The position numbers were made by a program, and so were the translations under genes. A DNA stretch of 64,000 nt from Chloroflexi bacterium 54-19 (lineage in GTDB: Bacteria; Chloroflexota; Chloroflexia; Chloroheliales; Chloroheliaceae). Shown one piece after another: positions 31,952 to 41,600 of this stretch; position 1 is the stretch's first letter, and each line of letters opens with the position of its first letter. Under the pieces are notes generated by a model. The model did no database searches. It was not told where the DNA came from and saw nothing but the letters and a program-made list of their open reading frames with translations. The stretch is from assembly GCA_001898225.1 (NCBI GenBank), contig MKTJ01000058.1, positions 458,374 to 522,373 of the forward strand, read 5' to 3'.

Positions 31952-33750
31952 GAGCTACCTCTTTTGCTTAAAAATTTATTTCCCCCCGCTTTTTCACTGT
32001 TTGGACCGCCACTGGCCTGCCGTAAAATTCCGGGAAGGCGTTCCAGTGGAAAATTAAAACCACGTGCCGCGATATGGCCGTCGGGCCTGAGCAGGTAAAG
32101 GGCGCCGGGTGGGGCGGCGTAAGTCCGTGCAAAACGTCCGTCCGGGTCGGTCAAAAGCTGAAATTGCGGGTAGTCCTCTAGCGGTTTGTCGTGGCGGCTG
32201 ACCAGGTAAATTTTCAAAGACAGGCCCGGTAAGGTCTCCGGTCCGGTGTAAAGGGCTGTTTCCATGTTTTTCGCCGCCAGTTTCGCTTCATCGCAAAAGT
32301 AGAGTATCACAAAGTGCGGCCCGATTAAATCCAGTACGCGCTGTAATTTTCTCGAAGCGCCTCCCGTTTCCTTATCCGAAGTGCCGTCCGCTAGCGAGAA
32401 AAAGGCATCGGGCGCGACCCGGCCCGCCCTGGGGCCCTTGCGAAATTGCCGGACGGCCCGGAACAGTCCCGGCGACCGGAGCAGGGTGGACAGACCTGGC
32501 CGGAAATCTTCGTAAACGGTGATTGGGGATTGGCGGTAGGCGCAAGGCTGGGAGAGTTTGCCGCTGTTGACGAATTTACGCAGCCATTTCACCCGGCGAC
32601 TCCCCTTGAGGATAAGGCGGTGGCGCAAGTGGGCCAGCCGACCGTGGGGCGTGATAAAAGCCATGGATTTGTCGGTGATGTGCAGGTTTTCGAGGGCGGC
32701 CTCGCGCCGTTCGAGGTCGTAACTGTCTAACAGGGTTTCGGGAGCCAGCCCGTCCCGGACCAACCAGAGTTTCCAGAGCAGGTTGTTAACGTCCTGGACC
32801 CCGCTGTTCATCCCTCGCGCCCCAAAAGGCGACATCAGGTGCGCGGCGTCCCCGGCCAGGAAGACCCGCCCTTCGCGCAGGCGGGTGGCGTGGCGCTGGT
32901 GGAAAGTGTAGATGCTGGCCCAGACAATCTCGAACGGTTTATCCCCGATAACCTGGCGAACCCGTTTTTCGAGGGCGGCAGGTTGCCGTTCGGCCTCGAC
33001 ATCAATGTTCTGGCCGAGTTGCCAGTCAATCCGCCAGACATTTTCGGGCTGAGGGTGCAAAAGGGCCGATTTGCCCCGGTTAAAGACCGGGTCGAACCAG
33101 AACCAGCGCTCGTTAGGAAAGTCGAGTTTGGCCCGGATGTCGCAAATCAAAAAGCGGTCGGTATAGGTCTTCCCGGCAAAGGGAATGTTTAACAGGTGCC
33201 GGATGGTGCTGCGGGCACCGTCAGCAGCTACCACGTAGTCCGCCGTGAAGGTTTGCTGACCCTGTGGCGTCTCAGCGGTGACGGTCACCCGTTCGGTATC
33301 CTGGGAAAGGCCGGTCACTTTGTGGTTCCAGCGCAAATCGGCCAGGGGCTGTTTCTGGAGAGTTTCCAGCAGATATTTTTCGGTGTAGAACTGTTGCAGG
33401 TTGATAAAAGGCGGAAATTTCTCGCTTTTGGCGTTGGGCAGGTTTAGCCTGAATAGCTCGCGTTCGCCGGAAAAAATGCGGCCCACCTGCCAGGTAACGC
33501 CTTTCTCGACCATTGGCCGGGCACAGCCGAGCCGGTCGAAAATTTCCAGGGTGCTGCGCTGGATACAGATAGCCCGCGACCCCTCGCTAAGCTGGTCATC
33601 GTCGTTGAGGATGAGGCAGGGGATACCGTTACAGGCCAGGCCGAGAGCCATCGTCATGCCGACGGGTCCGGCCCCCACCACCAGCACCGGGAAGTGTTCG
33701 GGTGGGGTCTTTTGAGAGGAATTTTCGCTGGTTTCAAGCTTCGGTGTCAT
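31948..33750 (-). CDS. FAD-dependent aromatic-type monooxygenase
   Basis: This is a 600-aa flavin monooxygenase of the PheA/UbiH type. The start is the ATG of MTPKLETSEN, with GGAG 8 nt upstream; a GTG three codons earlier is less likely. The N-terminal dinucleotide motif is 'PVLVVGAGPVGMTMALGLACNG', with 'VVAADGARSTIRHLL' (DG motif) and 'VFLAGDAAHLMSPFGARGMNSGVQDVNNLLWKL' (GD motif for FAD ribityl). The last 120 residues are thioredoxin-like ('GPHFVILYFCDEAKLA', 'GALYLLRPDGHIAARGF'), as in phenol hydroxylases. It is coupled to the S9 peptidase gene. The substrate, perhaps an aromatic compound, is not determined. Confidence 0.86.
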   Translation of the reverse strand: MTPKLETSENSSQKTPPEHFPVLVVGAGPVGMTMALGLACNGIPCLILNDDDQLSEGSRAICIQRSTLEIFDRLGCARPMVEKGVTWQVGRIFSGERELFRLNLPNAKSEKFPPFINLQQFYTEKYLLETLQKQPLADLRWNHKVTGLSQDTERVTVTAETPQGQQTFTADYVVAADGARSTIRHLLNIPFAGKTYTDRFLICDIRAKLDFPNERWFWFDPVFNRGKSALLHPQPENVWRIDWQLGQNIDVEAERQPAALEKRVRQVIGDKPFEIVWASIYTFHQRHATRLREGRVFLAGDAAHLMSPFGARGMNSGVQDVNNLLWKLWLVRDGLAPETLLDSYDLERREAALENLHITDKSMAFITPHGRLAHLRHRLILKGSRRVKWLRKFVNSGKLSQPCAYRQSPITVYEDFRPGLSTLLRSPGLFRAVRQFRKGPRAGRVAPDAFFSLADGTSDKETGGASRKLQRVLDLIGPHFVILYFCDEAKLAAKNMETALYTGPETLPGLSLKIYLVSRHDKPLEDYPQFQLLTDPDGRFARTYAAPPGALYLLRPDGHIAARGFNFPLERLPGILRQASGGPNSEKAGGNKFLSKRGSS

Positions 33751-33899
33751 CGTCGTCACTCCGCTTTTATTTAAAGTCGCACCCGCCAGGTAGCGAAGGC
33801 AAGAGGCAGCCTGGAAGACCTTATGATAAAATGCCTCATAAATTGCTACCGGTAGAAGTGCTTAAATTTATTGTACCATTTTGCAAAAGACCCGTAAAA

Positions 33900-34427
33900 A
33901 TGGCGAACGAGGAAGAGCGACAGTTGGACAATCACGAAAAAGGCCCTGAAGAAAATTCCAGCCAACAAAGTATTCAGGAAATAAACGATGAATACGACCA
34001 GTCCGACGAAGATTTGAGTGATTTGCTCCAGGAGTTGCGGATTCTGTTACAGGGTTCGCAGGTGCTGACGGCCTTCTTGATTATCCTGCCGTTTAACCAG
34101 TTGTTCGACAAATTAAACGACTTTGAAAAATATATTTACCTGGCAACCTTCCTGTGCGCCATCACCTGCCTGGTCCTTTTCACGGCCCCGGCCACCCACC
34201 ACCGGTTAGTTCGGCCTTTAATCAACCGGGTGGATTTCAAACACCTGGCAACCCGTTTGATGATTATCGGCCTGATACCGCTCAGCCTGGCCCTGGTCTT
34301 CGTGGTGCAACTGGTGGTGTCTCAGGTGGTCAGTTTTGAGGCCAGTTTCGTGATAGCCGGGATTTTCGCGCTCGGTTTGCTCATCACATGGTGGATTTAC
34401 CCGCTCCTCAACCGGAATAGATATTGA
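33900..34427 (+). CDS. DUF6328-like membrane protein
   Basis: This is a 175-aa integral membrane protein. The start is the ATG of MANEEERQLD; the reading frame is open further upstream but overlaps the divergent monooxygenase start. Residues about 1-45 are acidic and soluble. 'LLQELRILLQGSQVLTAFLIILPFNQLFDKLNDFEKYIYLATFL' starts the conserved core, followed by three or four hydrophobic segments ('HHRLVRPLINRVDFKHLATRLMIIGLIPLSLAL'). The pattern matches DUF6328. The function is unknown. The ribosome-binding site is weak. Confidence 0.7.
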   Translation: MANEEERQLDNHEKGPEENSSQQSIQEINDEYDQSDEDLSDLLQELRILLQGSQVLTAFLIILPFNQLFDKLNDFEKYIYLATFLCAITCLVLFTAPATHHRLVRPLINRVDFKHLATRLMIIGLIPLSLALVFVVQLVVSQVVSFEASFVIAGIFALGLLITWWIYPLLNRNRY

Positions 34428-34480
34428 ATACGTCCAACTTTGAACGTAAACCGAGACAACGTTGACGAGGGAAAAGTTTT

Positions 34481-34511
34481 TAGTGTTTAGTAATCAGAGG
34501 TCAGTAGTCAG
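34481..34511. repeat. GTAGTCAG element, single arm (copy B)
   Basis: TAGTAATCAGAGGTCAGTAG followed by TCAG matches the arms of the elements at 28029, 38464 and 41711. No clear second arm follows before the methyltransferase start at 34612, so this is a solo or decayed copy. Confidence 0.55.
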
Positions 34512-34611
34512 ATTGTCATTCCGACCGCACCTGGGGTTGCACCTGAGAGCGTTTACGGTCTACTGGAAAAGTCACAATTCAGGGAAATTTGGGAAAAGGA
34601 AAATATAAATA

Positions 34612-35295
34612 ATGACCCAGCTTGAACCGAAGCTGTACGACGAAAAATATTTTGCGGGACAAATCAGTAAGTCGGACGAAAAGGCCGCCATCCAATACGG
34701 CAACCTGTTAAAATTCGGCAAAGTTTCGGCGGCGACCCACCCGCGGTTACTCGACGCCGGGTGCGGGGCAGGCCCATCCCTGCCATATCTACAAAAACAG
34801 GGTTTCAGGGTAATCGGCAGCGATTTTATCTATTTCCCCTTGCTAGAAGCCCAAAAACGCGCTCCCAGCGTCCCCCTACTCAACTGCAACCTGGACCAGG
34901 GTCTGCCTTTTGCCAGCGAGTCGCTGGACGTTATTCTCGCCAGCGAGGTCATCGAGCATCTCTCCAAAGATAAGCTGTTCCTGGCTGAAGCCTGGCGGGC
35001 GCTCGCGCCGGGCGGAGTGCTGCTCCTGACCACTCCCAACCTTTGGGACATCCGGCGGCCCCTGGCAAGGCTGACCGGGCAGACCTGGAGCGGTTATCGC
35101 GACCCGACCCATATCAACCTGTTGACGCCGCGCCGCCTGGCCGGATTGTTAAAAGAGGCGGGATTTAGCCAGGTCCACTGGAAGACCGGCATCAAACCGG
35201 CCTACCAGCGTTCAATAAAAAAATTAGGCTTGCGACTGGCCCTGCCTTACCCGCCGGTTATCGGCAACGGCCTGATGGCGGCGGCGGTAAAGTAA
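34612..35295 (+). CDS. Class I SAM-dependent methyltransferase
   Basis: This is a 227-aa methyltransferase. Motif I is 'LLDAGCGAGPSLPYLQKQGF' (residues about 44-63), followed by 'VIGSDF'. The motif IV region is 'LDVILASEVIEHLSKDKLFLAEAWRALAPGGVLLLTTPN'. The C-terminal part 'GYRDPTHINLLTPRRLAGLLKEAGF' resembles UbiE/Methyltransf_11 proteins acting on lipids or glycans. AAGGAAAA precedes the ATG. It is monocistronic, upstream of an MFS gene by 127 nt. The substrate is unknown; nearby GT4 and membrane-glycan genes make an envelope role possible. Confidence 0.82.
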   Translation: MTQLEPKLYDEKYFAGQISKSDEKAAIQYGNLLKFGKVSAATHPRLLDAGCGAGPSLPYLQKQGFRVIGSDFIYFPLLEAQKRAPSVPLLNCNLDQGLPFASESLDVILASEVIEHLSKDKLFLAEAWRALAPGGVLLLTTPNLWDIRRPLARLTGQTWSGYRDPTHINLLTPRRLAGLLKEAGFSQVHWKTGIKPAYQRSIKKLGLRLALPYPPVIGNGLMAAAVK

Positions 35296-35422
35296 ATCGG
35301 GCTTTACCAAAAACCTGCGTTAGTTATAAAAACCGGTGTTTTTTAGATAGTTTATAGAGATTCGGCAATTAAATCGGGCTTCCTGGCACTTCTTATTTAT
35401 AGAAAGAATAAACCTTTTATTT

Positions 35423-36715
35423 ATGAGCAACCAACATACGCACGACCCCTACCAGGCCCTGCGCTATTGCAACTATCGCCTGCTTTTTATCGGCAATTTT
35501 ATCGCGGCTCTCGGCGAACAGATGCTTATCATCGCTATCGGCTGGGAACTGTACGAACGGACCGGCTCGGCTTTTTTGCTCGGATTGGTAGGCCTGGCGG
35601 AAGTCACCCCGGCCATCCTGCTTTCGCTCTACGCCGGTCACATCGCTGACCGCTATAACCGCAAGGCGATTATCATTCTCAGCCAGGCAACCCTGATTCT
35701 CGCTTCGATTGGCCTGACAGCCCTTTCGTTCTGGAACGGCCCTATCCCTTTAATTTACGCCTGCCTGGTGCTTATAGGCACCGCCGGGACTTTCAATGGG
35801 CCTGCGGCTTCTGCCCTGCCAGCCCAGGTCGTGCCTGAAACGGCCTTCGAGAATGCCGCGACCTGGAGCAGCAGTTCCTGGCAACTGGCGACCGTTATCG
35901 GCCCGGCAATTGGCGGGTTGGTTATCGGCGTTTTTAAGAGCGCCACGCTGGTTTACATGTTGAATGGCCTTGCTGCCCTGGTCTTTACCCTCATGATTTT
36001 ACCCATCAGCCTTAAAAATGGCCGCGAGGCTCCCGCTGAAGGTGAAGAAGAAATCACGACCCTCCAATCGCTTGGAGAAGGCATCACCTTTCTCCGGCGC
36101 ACCCCGATTTTGCTGGCGGCCATAACCCTCGATTTGTTCGCGGTCCTGTTCGGTGGCGCGACCAACCTGCTGCCGGTTTTCGCCAAAGATATATTGCAGG
36201 TGGGCCCAGAAGGTCTGGGCTGGTTGCGGGCAGCTTCGGCGGTTGGTGCTTTAATTGTGGCTTTTTTCCTGGCCCACCGTCCTCCCTTCCAGAAAGCCGG
36301 GATGACTTTGCTCTTTGCAGTGGCCGGGTTTGGGGCGGCTACCATCGTTTTTGGCCTATCAACTTCGTTCTGGTTATCGCTTTTGATGCTGGCGGTGCTG
36401 GGTGGTCTGGATAATATCAGCGTGGTTATCCGGGAAACGTTGGCCCTGACCCGCACCCCAAACGAAATGCGAGGCCGGGTCTCGGCTATCAACGGCCTGT
36501 TTATCAACTGCTCGAATCAACTTGGCGGCTTTGAGTCCGGTCTGACGGCCCAGTTATTCGGTCCGGTCCTGTCGGTGGTCGGTGGTGGAGTGGGTACTAT
36601 CGTGGTAGTCGGGGCGATTGCTTTAATCTGGCCGCAGCTGCGCCAGTTACGCACCTTGCGGGAAGTGCCTATCGGGCTGGTCGAGCCGCAACCCCCTCAG
36701 CCCTTGAAACTGTAG
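35423..36715 (+). CDS. MFS transporter (EntS/MFS_3 type)
   Basis: This is a 430-aa major facilitator with about 12 membrane segments. 'NYRLLFIGNFIAALGEQMLIIAIGWELYERTGSAFLLGLVGL' opens TM1-2. The loop 2-3 signature is 'GHIADRYNRKAIIILSQ', and 'RMRGR'-type conservation appears as 'TPNEMRGRVSAINGLFINCSNQLGGF'. This is the MFS_3 / enterobactin-exporter-like pattern, usually efflux. No clear ribosome-binding site is visible. It converges with a GNAT gene, 4 nt between stops. The substrate is unknown. Confidence 0.85.
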   Translation: MSNQHTHDPYQALRYCNYRLLFIGNFIAALGEQMLIIAIGWELYERTGSAFLLGLVGLAEVTPAILLSLYAGHIADRYNRKAIIILSQATLILASIGLTALSFWNGPIPLIYACLVLIGTAGTFNGPAASALPAQVVPETAFENAATWSSSSWQLATVIGPAIGGLVIGVFKSATLVYMLNGLAALVFTLMILPISLKNGREAPAEGEEEITTLQSLGEGITFLRRTPILLAAITLDLFAVLFGGATNLLPVFAKDILQVGPEGLGWLRAASAVGALIVAFFLAHRPPFQKAGMTLLFAVAGFGAATIVFGLSTSFWLSLLMLAVLGGLDNISVVIRETLALTRTPNEMRGRVSAINGLFINCSNQLGGFESGLTAQLFGPVLSVVGGGVGTIVVVGAIALIWPQLRQLRTLREVPIGLVEPQPPQPLKL

Positions 36716-36719
36716 TGGC

Positions 36720-37232
36720 TTAATCTAAATTTCTGGTGAAATAGAGGGCCAGGTCATCGTTAACGGTGGCCTGGTCGCCATAGGTTAGAATCCTCCCGTC
36801 CTGAAATAGGCCCCGTCCATCCGGCAGATAGCCTCGTTTTATATAAAGGCGGTGGGCTGTCCCGTAGTCGGCGTAAAGCCCCACCCCGATACCGGCCACT
36901 TTTGAGCGCTGCCCGATAAGCCGTTCGGCTTCATCCAGCAAGGCCGAACCAATCCCCTGCCTTTGGAATCTCTTCAGAACTTTAAAATCCGAGATTTCGG
37001 GGATAGCCGCTTCCCGGAAGGGCGGGTAGTCGGCGTTCCAGACGACCGTCACGTATCCGGCGAATTCCCCTTCCACCTCGGCAACCAACATCGCCCGGTG
37101 GCCGAGTTGGATTTCTTTCAATAAATTCAGGTATCCTGCTTCGAGTTTGTTCCAGCCCTGGGCCGCGAAAGCCGCCGAGATTCTTTCGCAATAGCTTTCA
37201 GTCAGGGTGTTAACGCTAATAGTAAAGTTCAT
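36720..37232 (-). CDS. GNAT-family N-acetyltransferase
   Basis: This is a 170-aa acetyltransferase with the acetyl-CoA loop 'KRFQRQGIGSALLDEAERLIGQ' (residues about 91-112; QRQGIGS is the Q/RxxGxG/A motif), preceded by 'AAIPEISDFKVL', and a C-terminal 'YADYGTAHRLYIKRGYLPDGRGLF'. It starts 3 nt after the stop of the GT4 gene and is therefore in the same minus-strand operon, probably through translational coupling since no good ribosome-binding site is seen. The acceptor is unknown. Confidence 0.82.
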   Translation of the reverse strand: MNFTISVNTLTESYCERISAAFAAQGWNKLEAGYLNLLKEIQLGHRAMLVAEVEGEFAGYVTVVWNADYPPFREAAIPEISDFKVLKRFQRQGIGSALLDEAERLIGQRSKVAGIGVGLYADYGTAHRLYIKRGYLPDGRGLFQDGRILTYGDQATVNDDLALYFTRNLD

Positions 37233-37235
37233 TGT

Positions 37236-38459
37236 CTATTTGCTGCTTACTTCTTTGTAGATGGTTTCCAGTTGGTCGAGGATAACCGGGGTGAAATAGT
37301 TCTGGACGGTTTTAAGGCCGCCTTCAGCCAGCTTTGCGTGCAGTTCGGGGTCTTGCAAGACCCGCGTAACCGCCTCGGCCAGCCCGGTCACATCTTCGAG
37401 CGGAAAGAGCAGGCCGTTTTCTCCGTCTTTTATCAGTTCGTCAATAACCGGGATGTTGGTTGAGACAACCGGGCAACCGAGCGACATCGCTTCAATCAGG
37501 GGGATGCCAAACCCCTCATAGCGGGTGGGCAGGACGTAGACCCCCGATTGGGCAGCGCGCCGGAACAGGGCCGCTTTCTCCCCTTCGCTGACGCTATGCA
37601 GAAGAATGAGCCTGTCGCGGGCGTTGGCGTCCTCGGCCAGTTTTATCAACTCGGCTTCGTGAATAGGGCTGTGCCCGGCAAAGACAAAGCGCGTCTCCGG
37701 GCATTTTTCAAGGATGGCCGGGATAGCCTTTGCCAGCAAGTCGAACCCCTTGCGGTATTTGAACTGGCCCAGGTACAACACCAGCGGACCCTCAAAACCC
37801 CTCATTTCGGGTGGAAGTTCGGTGTTTCCTTCGCTTTCGACCCAATCCTGGTCAATCGCGTTTGGCACAATTGCCAGCCGTTTTTCTTTAACACCGAGTT
37901 TCAGGGCTACCTCTTTGCCGTGCCGCGAGAGGACGATAACCCGGTCCATCATTAAAAGGGGGCTGTGACTCAGGTAATTTTTCAGATGGCGTTTCGGTTT
38001 GAACTGCTTGACCAGGGCTCTAACCAGTTGGGGCAAGCTCAAAATCATCTCGCTGTAACGGGCCGGGGTTGCGAAAGGGCGGTCACGGTCCTTGACCAGG
38101 TAGGGGTCGTGAAAAAGACCGTGGGGGGTCATTACCAGGGGAATCCGGCGCAGTTTGCAGATAATGGCGGTTTCGAAAGCAAGCTGGTTGGAGAGATGGT
38201 GCAGGTGGACCACGTCCGGTTTGGGCCCTTTGAAAAGGGCCTTGACCAGTTCCCAGGAAAGCCAGCCGCGCCGTTTGACCCGCGTGACCTCAACGTTATC
38301 AATCGTTTCGTGTTCGAGGCGGTTAAAGTCCTGCTTGCCGCGGTAGGTAATGGCTCGGACCTGGTGGCCGCGCTGAGACAACCCCCGCGCCTGGAGCCGT
38401 TCGGGCCAGCTTTTAAAAGTGGTGGTAATGCCGTTGGTCGTGATAATAAGTATTTTCAT
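37236..38459 (-). CDS. Glycosyltransferase family 4
   Basis: This is a 407-aa GT-B fold glycosyltransferase. The N-terminal domain begins 'MKILIITTNGITTTFKSWPERLQARGLSQRGHQV', with 'PDVVHLHHLSNQLAFETAIICKL' following. The C-terminal donor-binding half has 'PLVLYLGQFKYRKGFDLLAKAIP' and 'VLPTRYEGFGIPLIEAMSLGCPVVSTN', including the GT4 E-x7-E motif. It is likely involved in surface polysaccharide or glycolipid synthesis at the membrane. The bases just upstream of its ATG are an arm of the GTAGTCAG repeat and provide no Shine-Dalgarno sequence. The GNAT gene follows immediately. Confidence 0.86.
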   Translation of the reverse strand: MKILIITTNGITTTFKSWPERLQARGLSQRGHQVRAITYRGKQDFNRLEHETIDNVEVTRVKRRGWLSWELVKALFKGPKPDVVHLHHLSNQLAFETAIICKLRRIPLVMTPHGLFHDPYLVKDRDRPFATPARYSEMILSLPQLVRALVKQFKPKRHLKNYLSHSPLLMMDRVIVLSRHGKEVALKLGVKEKRLAIVPNAIDQDWVESEGNTELPPEMRGFEGPLVLYLGQFKYRKGFDLLAKAIPAILEKCPETRFVFAGHSPIHEAELIKLAEDANARDRLILLHSVSEGEKAALFRRAAQSGVYVLPTRYEGFGIPLIEAMSLGCPVVSTNIPVIDELIKDGENGLLFPLEDVTGLAEAVTRVLQDPELHAKLAEGGLKTVQNYFTPVILDQLETIYKEVSSK

Positions 38460-38463
38460 AGAG

Positions 38464-38636
38464 TTCAGTAGTCAGGGTTCAGTAGTCGGTAGTCAGTTTT
38501 TAGAACCGTAGGTCACGGTTATATTTAATTTTTAGTAACCTAAAAGAGTGAGTTTACATAACAGTTAGACATTTACACCTTTATCCTTCTTTCTGCGCTG
38601 AATTTATTGATTACTGCCCACTGACTTCTGACTACT
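38464..38636. repeat. GTAGTCAG inverted-repeat element, copy C
   Basis: The left arm (38464-38496) contains three AGTAGTC units. The right arm (38607-38636) reads TGATTACTG, then ACTGACTTCTGACTACT, the inverse. Between are about 110 nt of AT-rich sequence. The left arm begins 5 nt before the start codon of the GT4 gene. The right arm includes the TAG stop codon (38632-38634) of the 1010-aa membrane protein. Confidence 0.7.
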
Positions 38637-41600
38637 TGATAGGCGGCAGCAAGACCATTTGTCGGTCCGGTAGCAGGTTGGTGAAAGTAAACCTGCTGGC
38701 ATCCAGGCTGAACTCGAACAGGCGGGACTGGCCGACCAACGGGAAATCCTGGGGGTTGGCCGGGTTGCTGCGCCGCAGGGTAATAAAAGCGGCCCAATCG
38801 CCATCCCCGGCGGCCTTCAGGACATCCGCGCCCACGTCGGCATTGTTGCCGTCCAGTCTGGCGGTCATCTTTTTGGCAACCGGGTCGAAATCGAACTCGA
38901 CCTGGCGGGCCTGGGCGAGACCGGGCAAGGCTATCGAGAAAGTACCGAAGTGGCCGGAAGGGTGGGTACCCCAGGGCCGTTTGTAAATGTCAAGGGTCAG
39001 AACATAACTGCCGGGGTTCTGGTCGGTGACAGGTGGCGTCCAGACCTGGAAAGTACTTTTGAAAATCCCGCCATCCAGTGAAGTTTTAGCGGTTAGTAAG
39101 GTCGCCCCGGATAAAGCGGTGGGCGTTGCCGACTGGTTCTGGCCCGCCGCGACCAGTTCGGCCCGGTTGAGATAAAGGGCCTGGCCGGACGCGCTCGTGA
39201 TTGTAAGTTTCGCGCCGGGGGAGAGGGCCGGGCTGCGCCACTGGCTGACCCCACCCGGCAGGGCGTAATCCTGGCCGTTTATCTTGATAGTTTGAGGGCC
39301 GAAGCTACTCAGAAGCAAATCGACCTGGCCCTGCCCGCTTAACTGTTGGCCGCTCCCGGCATCGTTCCCGTTGAATTTTAGCCGGTCTTTCTCCACCGAT
39401 AGTTCGAGGGTGCCGTTAACGGTCTTGTATTTACCCAGGGTGTCATTCTGGCCGAGGTCGTACCCGGCGACAAGCGTGTCTTTGCGGCGGTAAAACTTGA
39501 GACCGTGCCCGCTCCAACTCAGGTCGGACTGGCTGAAACCGTAAACGGAAGGGTCTTCGTCGGCGGCGAAAAGCCCGGCGGCGATAGGTTGCCCGGCGGG
39601 AGGCGCGGTCAAAAAGCGATACCCGGCCCGGTCCGAACCATAGAGCGGGTGACCGTCTCGCCGCAAGAAGGTCTGGACAAGTTCAATCAGGGTCGGCTGG
39701 GTGCGGCGGTAGTCGCTGACGATTACTCCCGCCCCGGCGGGCAACCCGGCGTAGACCTGCTGCATCCAGGGGTCCGAGGCCAGTTCGTAGACCTTTATTT
39801 TGTCGTTGGGGAAATCCTTCACCAGCTTGACCTGGGGCGTCTGGGCCAGTTTAGCCTCGATTTTTTGCCAGTCTGCCGCCGAAAGAGGGGCGTTTTCGTC
39901 GTCCAGGTGGTAGACCAGCCAGCGAATCCCCATCCCCTGGAAGACTTCCAGGCTGCGCTCGGACGGAAACTCGTTGGTCAGGGTCGCAATGTCCTGCTCC
40001 ACGGGCGGGATATAGGCCGCTACGCCATTGACATAGGGCTGCCAGTTAAAGGTGCTGTAGTAGCCGCGAATCGAGGGTGGGTTGGCCGGGTCGGGCGGGC
40101 CGGGAAGTTCGATATAGGCCCCGGCGTTGGCGGGTTGGGCCAGCCAGCGATAGACTTCGGGTGGGTTCGGCAGGATGGCCGGGTTGGTATAAGTGATGTC
40201 GTTGCGGTATTCGTAAAAAGCCCCGGCTAACAGCAATACCGCCAGGCCAACCCCCACGAAGCGGCGGAGCGGCCATTGTGTGGCCCCGACTTTTATCTCG
40301 CGGCGCAACTTTGACCAATCGACTCGGCTCAACCAGGCCACGGCTAACCCGCCGAGGATTGCCAGGGCGAACAGGCCAAAGACGCTGTAGCGGACCGCCG
40401 CCCGCAGGGCTACCCAGCCCGGAAAGTAGTTGTAAAAGAGGCGGTACAGCCCCGGCACGTCCACGCCGCGCAGGTGATAGGTCCAGCCCAGGCTCATCAC
40501 GATAGCGAACAGCCCGATGATGGTCCAGGCCCAGCGTTCGCGCCGTTCGGCCCCGCTCAACCGCAGACCCCGTCCGGTTGCAGTATTCACTTGCGGTTGC
40601 TTGCCTCGGATTTTTCGCCAAAGCCAGGCGACCAGCGGTCCTAACAGGGCGATAGCCCCAAAGAGATAGGCCAGCGCTCCCGGAAAGAGGGCCCTTTCGC
40701 CGCCGCTTCCGGCCAACCGGGATAGACTTTTACCCCACAACAGGTTGTTGGGTGTGGCTCCGAAGAAAAAGCGGTAGTTAGCCGAGAATTGTTCCACGTC
40801 ACGGGGCGTACGTTCCGCCCCCTGGTCGGCCACCACCGACACGTAAGGCAGGAAGGTTGGCAGAATGAGCAGCCCGGCCACGATACCGACCGCCAGCAGT
40901 TGGACTACAAAAGCCCAGCCCGGCCAGCGCCGTTCGTAGGCATAAAAGATGACCAAATAAAGGGCCAGGACCGGCAGCAGAAAGAAAAAATAGTAAAAGC
41001 TCGACAGGCTGTTCAGGACAAAAAAGATGCCAAAGCCAACAGCCGCCCCCCAGCCGTGCCCGATTTCCTGGCGAAAGGGGCCGGGGCGCGGCCTGACCAT
41101 CATCCGGCGCAAAAAGAGCAGGCTGAAGGGTATCCACTGGGTCGAAAGCAAATTGAGTTGCGAGAGGTGGCCGATTTTGTAAGAGGCGAAGGCAAAGACC
41201 ATCCCGGCAAAGAGGCCGCCCACCCGGCTCCCGCTGATTTCTTTGACCAGCAAATAGGTGGCCCACCCGCTCAGCACGAACGAAAGATAGGTCAAGAGGC
41301 CGTAGCCCAAAATGAGGTTCCCGGTCAAGAGAAAGACCGGCAGCGCCTGGAGGGTCTGGGCCAGCAGGTGGTCGGCGTAAGCCAGGGTATTCGGGTAGGG
41401 ATAGAAGATGTTGCCGTTAAAGAGGTTGCCGGGGTCAGTGGTCAGGGCGTGACTGCCCCAACCCATCACCCAGACCTGTTCCAGGGCGTCGCCCTCGTTG
41501 TTGGTCGAGGTCGCCAGGTGCCCGGAGAGCGGCCAGAGCAGGACAAAAGAGACAATCCCAAAGAAAAGTAGCGCCAGCAAGTCGTAGCGCCACTTTTTCA

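Noticed and set aside
33702..33899. N-terminal extension of the DUF6328 protein
   Set aside because: The upstream in-frame codons overlap the divergent monooxygenase start and do not resemble the family.
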